Shown here: positions 36,961-46,580 of the stretch, piece by piece
How the letters are laid out: every line of letters starts with the position of its first letter
How positions within the stretch are numbered: the stretch's first letter is position 1
DNA from: Mucilaginibacter sp. UR6-11
Lineage (GTDB): Bacteria; Bacteroidota; Bacteroidia; Sphingobacteriales; Sphingobacteriaceae
Direction: 5' to 3'
Length of the DNA stretch: 64,000 nucleotides
NCBI RefSeq assembly: GCF_020880695.1
Contig: NZ_JAJIWO010000001.1
Span: 868,001 to 932,000 of the forward strand
The notes under the pieces: generated by a model
Database searches by the model: none
What the model saw: only the letters and a program-made list of their open reading frames with translations
Told to the model about the DNA's origin: nothing
Made by a program: the position numbers and the translations under genes

Positions 36961-39080
36961 TGCAGTTCTATAAATATTTTTGATCCTTTCGATGCCAGGC
37001 TTCCGCCGCTTACCGACTGGGTAGTTACCACGCCGCTGCCTTTAACACCTACTTTATACCCTGCGTTCCCTAATACATATAAGGCATCGCTCAGGCTCAT
37101 ACCGGTTACAGTTGGCACAGTGCCCGCTTTGTATTTGGTTTCTTCATATGGGATGCCGCTGCTGGTATCCAAACCGGTGTTAGCCGATGCATATAAGGGC
37201 TTAACGCCCAGCTTATCATATACTTTTTTAATAGCGGCCAGGTTACCCTGCTTAACTTTTGGCATGGTAGTGTTCCCTACAAAATGAGCCGGGGCGCTGT
37301 GGTTAATATCCAGATCACTGGCATAAACGCGGTCGGCTATTTTACGGAAGACCGGACCAGCCACCCAGGCGGCTAGATGCGACCCTACTCTGGGATTACT
37401 GATCACCACGATCATCGAATATTTAGGATGATCGGCCGGGAAATAACCACAAAAAGATGCCTGGTGCGAATCCTTGGCACCATAGCCCAATGCGCCGTTA
37501 GCTATCTGTGCAGTACCCGTTTTACCCGCTACGCTGTATAATTTATTTTTGATGATCAGTTTGCCCGTACCTTCAAGCACCACGCCTTCCAGCAAACCTT
37601 TTACTTTAGCCAAGGTTTCGTCCGAGCATACTTTAGGATTGATTACCCTCGCCTGGAAACGCTCGACCGTGTTACCCATGCTGCGGATTTCGCGCACAAA
37701 AATCGGCGCTATCATTTTACCGTTATTAGCTACCGAGTTATAGAAGGTAAGCATTTGTAAGGGTGACAATTTTGATTCATAGCCATAAGCCATCTGGGCC
37801 ACACTTTGTAGTTTATTCCAGCTTTTTGACGACGGGTTTTTGATCAGCGGCAGGCCTTCGCCCGGTATTTGCAATCCGTTTTTCTCGTTTAAATGATAGC
37901 GGTATAATGCATCAGTAAACTCGCGCGGATTATCTTTATAATGCGAGTAAACAAACTTAACCGCGGCTACGTTTGATGATTCTTCAAAAGCACGTTTGGC
38001 ACTGATTACGCCGCCACCGTCTTCTGCGTCTTTAATATGTAAAAACACCTTGCCATTGCGTGGATTGACCATATTATATACACCATGTTCAATATCAACC
38101 CTGGTGCTGGTATCTATTTTATGTTGATCAAGCAAAGTCATATAAGTTGCCAGTTTAAATGTCGAACCCGGTTCGGCTTCGGCACCTATGGCGTAATTGA
38201 ATTTTTCCTCGTAGTCGCCTTCTTTGGTGCGGGTAAAGTTGGCAATGGCACGGATCTCGCCGGTAGCAACCTCCATCAGCACAACTGTCCCAAAATCGGC
38301 TTGTGTGCTATCCAGCTGTTTCTTTAAAGCTTTTTGCGCTACATCCTGAAAGTTTATGTTAATGGTTGACATAATGTCGGCACCATCTTTTGCGGTAACT
38401 TCATCTTCGTCGTCATTAACCGGCACATACACCCCGCCCGCAATGCGCTGCATTAAGCGCTTACCATTTTCGCCATTGATGTAGCTTGCATAAGCGCCTT
38501 CCAGGCCCACGGCGTTTTTTACGTTTTCGTTTTTATAACCTATGGTACGCTGCGCTAAAGAGCGGAAAGGAAGGATGCGCCTGTTTTGCTGTAAAACAAT
38601 TAACCCGCCCTTGTATTTACCCATATTAAATATCGGGAACTTGCGGATCTGCTTTAACTCCTGAAAAGTAACCTTACGCCTGATCAGCTGGTAGCGCGAA
38701 CTGTCTTTACGGGCGTTACGCAGCATTCTTGAAAAATCTCTTTCTGATTTCTCAGGATACAACTGCGCTAATCTTAAAGCTAACGAATCAACCTTGCCAT
38801 AAAATGCCTTATCATCAAAAATACCGCCGGCAAACATGTCCATGTGCAGCTCGTACTCTGGCACCGAGGTTGCCAGCAAAGCGCCGTCGACAGACAGGAT
38901 ATTACCGCGCGTAGCCTCTACGTTTTCATACCGGGTGGATAGCTTGGATGCCATCGACTTCCATTTATTACCCTGTACAAACTGCAGGCGGTACATCTGT
39001 ATCACTACTGCCAGGGCAAACAACAATATCAGGCCAAAGGCCAGGTAAACACGAAGCAGTATATTGGTTCTGATACTCAT
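36957..39080 (-). CDS. ftsI: Septal peptidoglycan transpeptidase (PBP3) with PASTA domain
   Basis: 707 aa class B penicillin-binding protein that crosslinks septal peptidoglycan. One N-terminal membrane span (residues about 10-30), dimerisation/pedestal region, and transpeptidase with SxxK at Ser306-Thr-Phe-Lys309, SxN at 368-370 and KTG at 520-522. The tail (about 645-707, VPTVTGMSLSDALYVLGNAGYKV...) is a PASTA domain, absent from E. coli FtsI but found in Bacteroidota and Gram-positive relatives. Overlaps ftsL and murE by 4 bases at either end. Confidence 0.96.
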   Translation of the reverse strand: MSIRTNILLRVYLAFGLILLFALAVVIQMYRLQFVQGNKWKSMASKLSTRYENVEATRGNILSVDGALLATSVPEYELHMDMFAGGIFDDKAFYGKVDSLALRLAQLYPEKSERDFSRMLRNARKDSSRYQLIRRKVTFQELKQIRKFPIFNMGKYKGGLIVLQQNRRILPFRSLAQRTIGYKNENVKNAVGLEGAYASYINGENGKRLMQRIAGGVYVPVNDDEDEVTAKDGADIMSTININFQDVAQKALKKQLDSTQADFGTVVLMEVATGEIRAIANFTRTKEGDYEEKFNYAIGAEAEPGSTFKLATYMTLLDQHKIDTSTRVDIEHGVYNMVNPRNGKVFLHIKDAEDGGGVISAKRAFEESSNVAAVKFVYSHYKDNPREFTDALYRYHLNEKNGLQIPGEGLPLIKNPSSKSWNKLQSVAQMAYGYESKLSPLQMLTFYNSVANNGKMIAPIFVREIRSMGNTVERFQARVINPKVCSDETLAKVKGLLEGVVLEGTGKLIIKNKLYSVAGKTGTAQIANGALGYGAKDSHQASFCGYFPADHPKYSMIVVISNPRVGSHLAAWVAGPVFRKIADRVYASDLDINHSAPAHFVGNTTMPKVKQGNLAAIKKVYDKLGVKPLYASANTGLDTSSGIPYEETKYKAGTVPTVTGMSLSDALYVLGNAGYKVGVKGSGVVTTQSVSGGSLASKGSKIFIELQ

Positions 39081-39484
39081 TGCGTGGCGTCCTCCTTAAC
39101 GGTGATCTTTTGCGCAGGCTGGATTGATTCTTTAATGCCCAAAGTGTCCACCCGTTTTGACACTTCAGATAAAGTGCTTTTATAGGCCAGATCAGCTTTG
39201 GTTACTTTATATTCCCAGTTCAGCTCATGAACTTCTTTGGTTAGTTTATCAATATCACGGATATTCTTTTCAGCCAAATGGCGGTTACCGATATAGATCA
39301 TCCCCAACATAGCCAGGAACAATATAAAGGGTAATGCGCGGGTAGCATCATCCGTAGTGACAAACCCGTTAGCCAAAAATTTAGTAAAAAGATTCTCCGG
39401 AATTTCCTTTACAGGTTTTTCCTCAACGATCAATTCGCTTTCAATCGGCTCTTCCGGAATTTCTGTGCGTAAACGATTCGTCAT
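39077..39484 (-). CDS. ftsL: FtsL-like divisome protein
   Basis: 135 aa. A charged cytoplasmic front (EEPIESELIVEEKPVKEI), one membrane span (about residues 47-65, ALPFILFLAMLGMIYIG), and a periplasmic coiled-coil helix (EKNIRDIDKLTKEVHELNWEYKV). This is the layout of FtsL, which with FtsB and FtsQ activates FtsWI. Sequence conservation is low; the call depends on topology and on its place between rsmH and ftsI. Two bases separate it from rsmH. Confidence 0.85.
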   Translation of the reverse strand: MTNRLRTEIPEEPIESELIVEEKPVKEIPENLFTKFLANGFVTTDDATRALPFILFLAMLGMIYIGNRHLAEKNIRDIDKLTKEVHELNWEYKVTKADLAYKSTLSEVSKRVDTLGIKESIQPAQKITVKEDATQ

Positions 39485-39486
39485 TT

Positions 39487-40392
39487 TTACTTTTTTACTG
39501 CTATTCTTAATTTTGCACTGCGTGCCCTGTTGTTACTAAATATTTCTTCTGCCGACGCGGTTATAGCGCCGCGGCTTATCGCATCAAAGGGCTTTTGGTC
39601 GTTACCAAAAAAATCCTTCTCCACCTCGCCGCTAAATTTTCCTTTGGCGATAAAATTCTTTACCAGCCTGTCTTCCAACGAGTGGTAAGACATCACCACC
39701 AACCGGCCGCCTACTGCCAATACATCAGCCGTTTGGATCAAAAAGTCTTTCAAGGCTTCCAGCTCCTGGTTTACTTCAATACGCAGCGCCTGGAAAACCT
39801 GCGCCAGGTATTTATTTTCTTTCCCTTTGGGGATGCGTGCCGAGATCACATTTTTAAGATCGGCCACAGTAACTATCGGTGCATTTAAACGGGCGGTTAC
39901 GATGGTATTTGCCAGTGATTTGGCATTTTGTATCTCACCATAAATCCCGAAGATGCGGTGCAGCTCGGCTTCAGTATAGGTGTTAATCACTTCTTTGGCG
40001 CTCAGCTCGGCCGACTGGTTCATCCGCATATCCAGCTCGGCATCAAAGCGGATGGAAAAACCACGCTCGGCCTGGTCAAACTGGTAGGATGAAACCCCCA
40101 GGTCAGCCAGTATCCCGTCAACCGGGATAGCGCCATGCAGGCGGCAAAAGTTTTTCAGGTACCTGAAATTTTGATCGACAAACACAAAGCGTTCATCTTC
40201 AATTATATTTTGCTGGGCGTCAGCATCCTGGTCAAATGCCAGCAGCCTGCCGTTTTTACCCAAATGTTTTAAGATCTCTTTTGAATGCCCACCGCCGCCA
40301 AAGGTTACATCGACATAAGTGCCGTCTGCCTTAATATTCAGGCCCTCAATACATTCCTGCAGCATTACGGGGTTATGATAATTACTCATCAT
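39487..40392 (-). CDS. rsmH: 16S rRNA (cytosine1402-N4)-methyltransferase
   Basis: 301 aa, SAM-dependent methyltransferase that modifies C1402 in the ribosomal P site. YHNPVMLQECIEGL at the front, the SAM motif YVDVTFGGGGHSKEIL, ADLGVSSYQFDQAERGFSIR, DMRMNQ, and MSYHSLEDRLVKNF. Length normal. It overlaps mraZ by 11 bases, so the two are co-translated. Confidence 0.97.
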   Translation of the reverse strand: MMSNYHNPVMLQECIEGLNIKADGTYVDVTFGGGGHSKEILKHLGKNGRLLAFDQDADAQQNIIEDERFVFVDQNFRYLKNFCRLHGAIPVDGILADLGVSSYQFDQAERGFSIRFDAELDMRMNQSAELSAKEVINTYTEAELHRIFGIYGEIQNAKSLANTIVTARLNAPIVTVADLKNVISARIPKGKENKYLAQVFQALRIEVNQELEALKDFLIQTADVLAVGGRLVVMSYHSLEDRLVKNFIAKGKFSGEVEKDFFGNDQKPFDAISRGAITASAEEIFSNNRARSAKLRIAVKK

Positions 40393-40846
40393 TCCTCCTT
40401 CCTGCGTTACCCATTACCTCTTCGGCCAGGTTTGCAAAGTTTTCAGGCTCGTCATCCAGCTGCGCATTGTACGCTTCTTCGGCCCAAACCTCTATTTTAT
40501 TGAACTGGCATGACAGCACTACATCGGCATCAATACCCGCATACTCCAGCAACGACTTCGGCAAAAGCACCCTGCCGGCACTGTCCAGCGCCAATTCTGA
40601 CGCGCCGCGGGTAAAATATCTTATAAATTCGCGGGTCTTTTTTTCGTATTGGTTAAGTTTGCTCAGGTCCTCAACTATCTTATTCCACTCTTTCCGGGTA
40701 TAGATCACCAAATGCTTTTCAAAGCCACGATTGATCACAAGGCCCTCATTCACAGCTTCTGGAAGCTGTTTTTTGAGGCCAACGGGGATCATCATGCGTC
40801 CTTTGGCATCCAGTTTACAATCAAACTCACCTAAAAAATTAGACAT
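40382..40846 (-). CDS. mraZ: Transcriptional regulator MraZ
   Basis: 154 aa from the ATG at 40846 (MSNFLGEFDCKLDAKGRMMIPVGLKKQL); open frame continues to 40906 through the operator region and is not used. Two AbrB-like halves: LDAKGRMMIPVG and LDSAGRVLLPKSLLEY. MraZ binds repeats upstream of its own gene and represses or activates the dcw cluster. It is the first gene here, and four matching direct repeats lie 36-70 bases before its start. Confidence 0.96.
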   Translation of the reverse strand: MSNFLGEFDCKLDAKGRMMIPVGLKKQLPEAVNEGLVINRGFEKHLVIYTRKEWNKIVEDLSKLNQYEKKTREFIRYFTRGASELALDSAGRVLLPKSLLEYAGIDADVVLSCQFNKIEVWAEEAYNAQLDDEPENFANLAEEVMGNAGRRNDE

Positions 40847-40881
40847 AGTTACACTTCGGCAATTATTGTAATGTAAAAGTA

Positions 40882-40915
40882 AATCACTTTTACCACTTTT
40901 AAACACTTTTTCCCA
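40882..40915 (-). promoter_or_regulatory. MraZ-box-like operator
   Basis: Read on the minus strand: TGGGA, TGTTT, TGGTA and TGATT, separated by AAAAG, AAAAG and AAAG. The first three have an exact 10-bp period, the fourth 9. This is the TGGGN-N5 repeat layout reported for MraZ boxes, with the first box matching best. Lies just upstream of mraZ. Confidence 0.75.
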
Positions 40916-41054
40916 CTAAAAGTTTTCAACAATGCCGGAGATGCGTTTTGCTCCCACCCCGGCTAACAAAAAACCAAATTAGCATCCGGTCTAAAAAGCC
41001 ACCCGGGCCATGATTTATGGGATTAAATTGATTACCATGATGTTAGGCGGACAT

Positions 41055-41086
41055 AGTTTTGACAACTTTAAAAAGTTGTCAAAACT
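41055..41086. repeat. Perfect 15-bp-arm palindrome
   Basis: AGTTTTGACAACTTT and its inverse flank AA. No T run follows. It sits in the divergent gap (40847-41193) between mraZ and the next gene; apart from this and the MraZ boxes, that gap holds nothing I recognise. Confidence 0.85.
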
Positions 41087-41193
41087 GCCAAGGCTTCTTT
41101 TTATGAAATATATTCAGGAGATTAGCCTACGCCTTATCTACCACGACATGAAAAACCTATGAGATTCGGGCATACCTATAACCAAAACCGACG

Positions 41194-41814
41194 ATGAAAA
41201 ACATTTTGCTGACATTGGCTTCATTTCTGATTTCTTCCGTGTTGTTGGCTCAAAATCCTGTTAAAAAAGGAGATATCGTCATTCATTTGACCGGCTCTGA
41301 TGCATATGGTGATCATAGATATATGGTTGACATTTATAAAAAAGGCAATTATGCTAAAGTTGTTTATGCATATAGTGATAGCCTTAAATGGTCTGAGGTG
41401 AAAGTCGACCCTGATTATTATAGAGTTCACCCTTATTTAGCAAAATATGATTCTGATTACTCAAAAAGAAAATTAATATGGGATACGATAGGCATTATAT
41501 TCGAAAAACATACGGCTTATACCCGCGATTCGATCACGCTTAATCTAAAAACCGATACTGCTTACAGTAATTTGCTACGGCACATAATGGAGGCAACCAA
41601 GGCCGATTTAGCTCCCAAAATTGACGCCAGAGTTTTAGATGGAGATGGTATGTCTATCACGGTGATCACATCTGATAAAATGATACAAACTGCGGCCTAT
41701 GCACCCGGAGTAATGACCCATCCCTTGATGGCCGGGCTGTTAAGCAAAACATTGAATAAAGATAAAATCAGCCGGGCGGTATTAAAAATCAGAAAGTTTT
41801 TTTCGCAATATTGA
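41194..41814 (+). CDS. Secreted hypothetical protein
   Basis: 206 aa with a clear signal peptide (MKNILLTLASFLISSVLLAQ). The mature part starts NPVKKGDIVIHLTGSDAYGDHRYMVDIYKKGNYAKVVYAYSDS, a strand-rich segment, and has an even mix of charged residues to the end. No catalytic motif, lipobox or membrane span. Base composition is somewhat AT-rich. It is convergent with the UbiD-family gene (12 bases apart). Function unknown. Confidence 0.7.
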   Translation: MKNILLTLASFLISSVLLAQNPVKKGDIVIHLTGSDAYGDHRYMVDIYKKGNYAKVVYAYSDSLKWSEVKVDPDYYRVHPYLAKYDSDYSKRKLIWDTIGIIFEKHTAYTRDSITLNLKTDTAYSNLLRHIMEATKADLAPKIDARVLDGDGMSITVITSDKMIQTAAYAPGVMTHPLMAGLLSKTLNKDKISRAVLKIRKFFSQY

Positions 41815-41826
41815 TGAGATGATTAA

Positions 41827-43656
41827 TCAAATAACCCCATACAAGACACCACCAACTTCCCCCATCCTATCCACCAGCTTTTCCACTTCAGGATCTTTTT
41901 CAAGCACAGGCGCATGATGCGGCTTTATCCTGGCATCAATGATCAGCGGGCCGTAGCAGCCCCAGTGTTTATGCTCGGTAAATTCATTGATCCCATAAAT
42001 ATCATGCGACGGGTTGCTGCGGGTAAAGGTTACCCAAACAAAGTTGTTAATGTTGGCTGCCGTAAACGCCGCATCGTCACAAAGAACCATTAGCGGGATA
42101 CCTGACAGATCGGTTTCGGCAAAATGTTCCTGTAAAAACTCCAGCATCAGCGGCATATCGCTGCTGCGGATATTTTTGGGCACCTCAACAGCCAATACAC
42201 CCGGCATTACCATACTATAATTAACAAACGGTTTTGGCAGGGTGAAACCGGCAGGCACATTTGCCCATAATTCGCGTTTAATATCGCCGGCTACGGTCAC
42301 AGCCAGCTTGCTGCCCGAGTTTAGGCCGCTGCCGCTATAGTCCAGGGTATCAATGGTGGTTTTGGTGTGGAAATGCAGGTCTCGGGTTAAGTCTATCCGC
42401 TGTAAAATATGCGTTAGAAACCTGCTGATATCATTTACATCCAGGTTTGGATCATCTTCCTGCGCGGCAATAAACAGGTATTTAGCCAGGCTCAGCTGGT
42501 TCTTACCGAGGATATGATTGGCGATGGTTAAAATCTCCTGTGGTTTGCGCTCTTTGATATACGGCGTATAACGCTCGCTGCCGACAGCAAAAAGCAGAGG
42601 GTGTACACCGGCAGCGTCAACCGCGTTAACGGCATGCAGGCCCGGGATTTCCTGCGGCAGGGCCGAGCCGGTGATCTCATGGATCAAAGCGCCAAAGCTG
42701 GTATCCTCCTGCGGCGGGCGACCCACTACTGTGAAAGACCATACCGCATCCTTACGATGATATACATTGTGCACTTTTAATAATGGGAACGGGTGCGCCA
42801 GGCTATAATAACCCAGGTGATCGCCAAACGGGCCTTCTGATTTATTTTCGTGCGGTTCAACCGTCCCGGTGATGATGAAATCAGCATCCGCAGAAATACA
42901 AAACCCCTCCTCATCGTAAAAATAACGGAACCGGCGGTTACCCAGCGCGCCCGCAAAAGTCATTTCTGACAATCCTTCGGGCAATGGCATTACCGCAGCA
43001 ACCGGGTGCGACGGCGGGCCGCCTACAAATATGCTCACCTTTAACGGCTGACCCTTTGCATTGGCTTTGGTTTGGTGCACCCCTATACCACGGTGCAGCT
43101 GGTAGTGCAGGCCGATTTCTTTATTTAAGATATAATCATTACCGGCCAGCTGGATGCGGTACATGCCCAGGTTGGCATTCATTACGCCGGGCTTATCGCT
43201 ATCCTCGGTGTATACCTGCGGCATGGTTATAAACGGGCCGCCATCTTTAGGCCAGTTTACTATCTGGGGCAGATCACTGACAGTACACTTTTCAAAATCC
43301 TTTCTGCCCACCTTCATCGGCAGGGCAGACAAAGCGGTGAGCGCCACATTGGCGTATTTAAACGGATTTTTGATAACCTGCAACGGATCGTTCTTAACGC
43401 CTACCAGTGTTTTTACTTTATCCAGCGAGTCGCGGAAAATAAATTTCGACCGCTCAAGCGTGCCAAACAGGTTTGACACCGCCGGGAACTTACTGCCCTT
43501 TACGTTTTCAAATAAAATTGCCGGCCCGCCTTTTTCAAACACACGCAGATGGATCTGCGCCATTTGCAGGTACGGGTCAACCTCTTCTTTTATACGTATT
43601 AAATGACCGTGTTTTTCAAGGTCAACGATGCAGGCCTGTAAACTTGAATAACCCAT
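41827..43656 (-). CDS. UbiD family (prenylated-FMN) decarboxylase
   Basis: 609 aa from the ATG at 43656 (MGYSSLQACIVDLEKHGHLIRIKEEVDP); the longer frame needs a GTG. UbiD-like enzymes decarboxylate aromatic acids with prenylated FMN; in Bacteroidota the homologue is usually linked to menaquinone synthesis. Family segments: GGPAILFENVKGSKFPAVSNLFGT, MYRIQLAGNDYILNKEIGLHYQLHRGIGVH, VSIFVGGPPSHPVAAVMPLPEGLSE, EGPFGDHLGYYS and ALIHEITGSALPQEIPGLHAV. A UbiX-type flavin prenyltransferase gene is not in the window. Exact substrate not determined. Confidence 0.9.
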   Translation of the reverse strand: MGYSSLQACIVDLEKHGHLIRIKEEVDPYLQMAQIHLRVFEKGGPAILFENVKGSKFPAVSNLFGTLERSKFIFRDSLDKVKTLVGVKNDPLQVIKNPFKYANVALTALSALPMKVGRKDFEKCTVSDLPQIVNWPKDGGPFITMPQVYTEDSDKPGVMNANLGMYRIQLAGNDYILNKEIGLHYQLHRGIGVHQTKANAKGQPLKVSIFVGGPPSHPVAAVMPLPEGLSEMTFAGALGNRRFRYFYDEEGFCISADADFIITGTVEPHENKSEGPFGDHLGYYSLAHPFPLLKVHNVYHRKDAVWSFTVVGRPPQEDTSFGALIHEITGSALPQEIPGLHAVNAVDAAGVHPLLFAVGSERYTPYIKERKPQEILTIANHILGKNQLSLAKYLFIAAQEDDPNLDVNDISRFLTHILQRIDLTRDLHFHTKTTIDTLDYSGSGLNSGSKLAVTVAGDIKRELWANVPAGFTLPKPFVNYSMVMPGVLAVEVPKNIRSSDMPLMLEFLQEHFAETDLSGIPLMVLCDDAAFTAANINNFVWVTFTRSNPSHDIYGINEFTEHKHWGCYGPLIIDARIKPHHAPVLEKDPEVEKLVDRMGEVGGVLYGVI

Positions 43657-43718
43657 TGGGTGCTTTTTTTGCACAAAGGTGCTTAAAATTATGCTAAGCC
43701 GGCGGCAAAATCAAATAA

Positions 43719-45017
43719 TTAAAGCGGTGGTATGGTGTACCCGGCAATAGCATCGGGGTTGCCTAAATAAGACCAGCTTAAACCGGTTATGTATTTATTT
43801 ATTGCAGCATTTACCTGCGCGGGAGTGGCCATAAAGATCAGTTGCGGAAAGTCATCAGCATATTGCCAGCCACTGTTAATTTCTGCCAAACCTAAATTAT
43901 CTGTAACAGCGGCAGCGTTTTGCTGGTTCATGAAGTTTGAAACAACGAAGCCGTTTTTTATCCGCGTTAACCACTCATCATTAATACCCTTTGTTTGAAA
44001 CTCTTTGATAATAGCAACCGTGCGTGATATGGCCTCCTTGGGTTTGTTGGTTATGAATGACAGATTTGCATAAGGCATCTGCGTTATTAAACAAAACGCT
44101 CCTACATTGTTAACCAATTGATTTTTGGTGACCAGATCATAATACATGTTGCCGCCCAATGCAGCCACGCCAAGCCTGAACGGAATAAAATCAGGACTCT
44201 TGCTTAACGGCGAATTAGCTATTGCCGACACATAGTTTATAGGCACTGCCCGCGGTATTTCGATCAGTTTATTGGTACTCAAATCAGGCTGGTCATAGTC
44301 GGGCTTGTTATATTGTTTTGACGGGATATTGCCGAACGACAGTAAGATCTTTTCTTTAAGCTCATCTTTGGTAACGTTACCTACCACCACTATAAACATG
44401 CGTTCCCTGTTAAAAAGGGTATTATAATAATAACTTTTCAAGTCGGCATCAGTAATCCCGTTAAGTGTTTCATCGGTACCGTAAGGGTCAAAACTATACA
44501 GGGTACCTTTAAACGCGTTAAGAACAAGCTGTTTTGAAACACTGACTAAAGGATTGCTGATAAGCGCCCGGTTGTTGGCAATAATCCGGTTTCTTAACAA
44601 GTTAACCTCTTTTACCTGGTATGCCGGCGCGGTAACAGCATCGGCAAATACATCCCAGCCCTGATTAAAATATTTGGTGATACAGTTAAGCTCAACGTAC
44701 CCATAATCAAAACTGGATCCGCCGCTAAGAAATATTCCATATTTATCGCACGTGTCTTTTTGGGCATTGGCGCTGTAGTTTTTGCTGCCGCACTGGGCAT
44801 TTGCGTTCAGGGCAAAGTACTCTATACCCGCTTTTGAAGCCGGGAAGTTAGCAATGCCGCCACGGTAGTATACCCGCACATTGATGATCTTTTTTTGTGA
44901 AGGCTTAAATATTACCTTTATCCCGCCCACATCAAATGAAGTAGTGTTATTTGTTTGTTGCGCAAGCGTGGTTATACTGATCAGAAGCGCTATAATTAGG
45001 TTTAATAGTGATTTCAT
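43719..45017 (-). CDS. M16 peptidase-like protein without zinc site (second of pair)
   Basis: 432 aa with a signal peptide (MKSLLNLIIALLISITTLAQ). Two M16 (insulinase/pitrilysin) domains: residues about 28-180 and 190-420, the latter with YYNTLFNRERMFIVVVGNV and GVAALGGNMYYDLV. The place of the HxxEH zinc motif reads AGIEYFALNA, so His-x-x-Glu-His becomes Tyr67-x-x-Leu70-Asn71 and catalysis is not expected. Non-catalytic M16 partners are known (mitochondrial MPP alpha, second subunits of bacterial pairs). It follows the other M16 gene by 6 bases, so they form one operon. Confidence 0.88.
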   Translation of the reverse strand: MKSLLNLIIALLISITTLAQQTNNTTSFDVGGIKVIFKPSQKKIINVRVYYRGGIANFPASKAGIEYFALNANAQCGSKNYSANAQKDTCDKYGIFLSGGSSFDYGYVELNCITKYFNQGWDVFADAVTAPAYQVKEVNLLRNRIIANNRALISNPLVSVSKQLVLNAFKGTLYSFDPYGTDETLNGITDADLKSYYYNTLFNRERMFIVVVGNVTKDELKEKILLSFGNIPSKQYNKPDYDQPDLSTNKLIEIPRAVPINYVSAIANSPLSKSPDFIPFRLGVAALGGNMYYDLVTKNQLVNNVGAFCLITQMPYANLSFITNKPKEAISRTVAIIKEFQTKGINDEWLTRIKNGFVVSNFMNQQNAAAVTDNLGLAEINSGWQYADDFPQLIFMATPAQVNAAINKYITGLSWSYLGNPDAIAGYTIPPL

Positions 45018-45023
45018 GGTTGA

Positions 45024-46397
45024 TTATTTACCGGCTTTAAAAAAATCGTCTGTTTTTAGTTGCGCTTTCAAATCGGGCGTAATTAACAAGCCGGCGCAAT
45101 AGGGCTTATTTTTTATGTATTTGCGTACATAGGCCTGCAAATTAGCTCTTTTTACTTTTTGCAGGTTAGCTGCATAAGTGAAAAAATAATCAAGCGAGGT
45201 TGATGACCACCAGAATGATAGGGTATTAACAAAATCAGATGTTACTTCTTCGCGCCGGATCTGGTTAATCTCTAATTTGCGCTGCGCGGTAGCAATTTGT
45301 TCGGTGGTTAGGTAATCGTCAGCATCAAACAGGCTAATTTGTCTTTTCACCTCGGCCAGGCACTCCTTTATTTTTGACGGGTTTGGCTTAATCAGGAACG
45401 TTATGGGGCCGCCGCGGCTCAAAGTCAGGTAATTAAAGCTGAGCTCGAGGGCCAGGCCCGACTGTACCAGGGCCTTATTTAATTTTGATGCATTTTGCGT
45501 TAAGATGTATGAAAACACATCGGCAGCGTAAGTAGATGCTATATCTGTACGCGTACCGGGCCCCTGCCAGGCCAATAAGATAACGGGCACTGTTGCCCCG
45601 GCATCCTCTACCGTAAAATACCGGGTTTGGGCTACGGGTTTAAACGGAGGTACCGGCCATTTCTTTAATGGGTCAAAGCCGGATGCTTTCCAGGTTCCAA
45701 ACAACTCATCGGCCTGGTTAAACATTTGCAGATGAGAAACGTTGCCGGCAATAGTAAGCAATGCATTGTCCGGGTAATAATATTTTTTTTGGATAGAATC
45801 CATCAACGATAAGGTAGCAGCCTGTATACTTTCATGCGTGCCTATGGCCATTTTTCTTTTATACAAATCACCCCATAAATATTGCCACATGTTTTTATTA
45901 AGCATAAACATGGGATTGCTTTCTTTACCCTGTAACTCTTTATCAGATATGTTTTTAGCCTCATTCAACCCCTTTTCATCCAGAACAGGAAAACGTATGG
46001 CTGCATTCATGTATTTCAGTCCCTCATTTATACCAAAACTGGGCATCGTAAAATGGCATTCGGCATTTTCTTCGTTAACACTCAAATTCCTTACCATGCC
46101 CAATGTACTGGTAATATAAGCCACACGCTCGGCGGGGCCATAGGTGGCGTTAGCCTTGTATAACATATTATGATACATATAGGTAAGGCCGCTGTAATTT
46201 GATGCCTCATTGCAGGCGCCGTTTTTAAATGTCATTGAAACGGTGGCCAGCGGCACGCTGTTATCTTCAATCACCAGCACCGTTAAGCCGTTAGCTAATT
46301 TTTTCGAAAATATATTCTCACTTAATTTGGTTTGCGCTTTAAGTGCAGTAATTACAAAGCAGGATAAAAGCGTTAAGATGTAGCTTTTGATAGTCAT
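45024..46397 (-). CDS. M16 peptidase-like protein with degenerate zinc site (first of pair)
   Basis: 457 aa with a signal peptide (to about residue 21, ITALKAQ). M16 pattern is clear: KLANGLTVLVIEDNSVPLATVSMTFKNGACNE, YYYPDNALLTIAGNV, TVPVILLAWQGPGTRTDIASTYAADVFSYIL. In active members this region continues GLAHFLEHMLFKGT; here it is GLTYMYHNMLYKAN, so the three zinc-site residues are Tyr73, His76 and Asn77. The bases are not damaged otherwise, and the frame is full length, so loss of the site looks old. Partner of the gene just downstream; both would be periplasmic. Confidence 0.88.
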   Translation of the reverse strand: MTIKSYILTLLSCFVITALKAQTKLSENIFSKKLANGLTVLVIEDNSVPLATVSMTFKNGACNEASNYSGLTYMYHNMLYKANATYGPAERVAYITSTLGMVRNLSVNEENAECHFTMPSFGINEGLKYMNAAIRFPVLDEKGLNEAKNISDKELQGKESNPMFMLNKNMWQYLWGDLYKRKMAIGTHESIQAATLSLMDSIQKKYYYPDNALLTIAGNVSHLQMFNQADELFGTWKASGFDPLKKWPVPPFKPVAQTRYFTVEDAGATVPVILLAWQGPGTRTDIASTYAADVFSYILTQNASKLNKALVQSGLALELSFNYLTLSRGGPITFLIKPNPSKIKECLAEVKRQISLFDADDYLTTEQIATAQRKLEINQIRREEVTSDFVNTLSFWWSSTSLDYFFTYAANLQKVKRANLQAYVRKYIKNKPYCAGLLITPDLKAQLKTDDFFKAGK

Positions 46398-46580
46398 ATA
46401 AGGTTTAGAATTATGGTGTTAAAATAAAAAAATATTTTAACCGGTACAAGTAATAGTCAAACAGGTTATAAAGAGTGACTTAAACCAACCGGTTATCCAA
46501 CTTAATCCATAGATAAACATAAAAACCGGCTACTAAAAAAAGTTATTATTACTTTTAGCGCCTAAACGTTTTGTGTTGAT

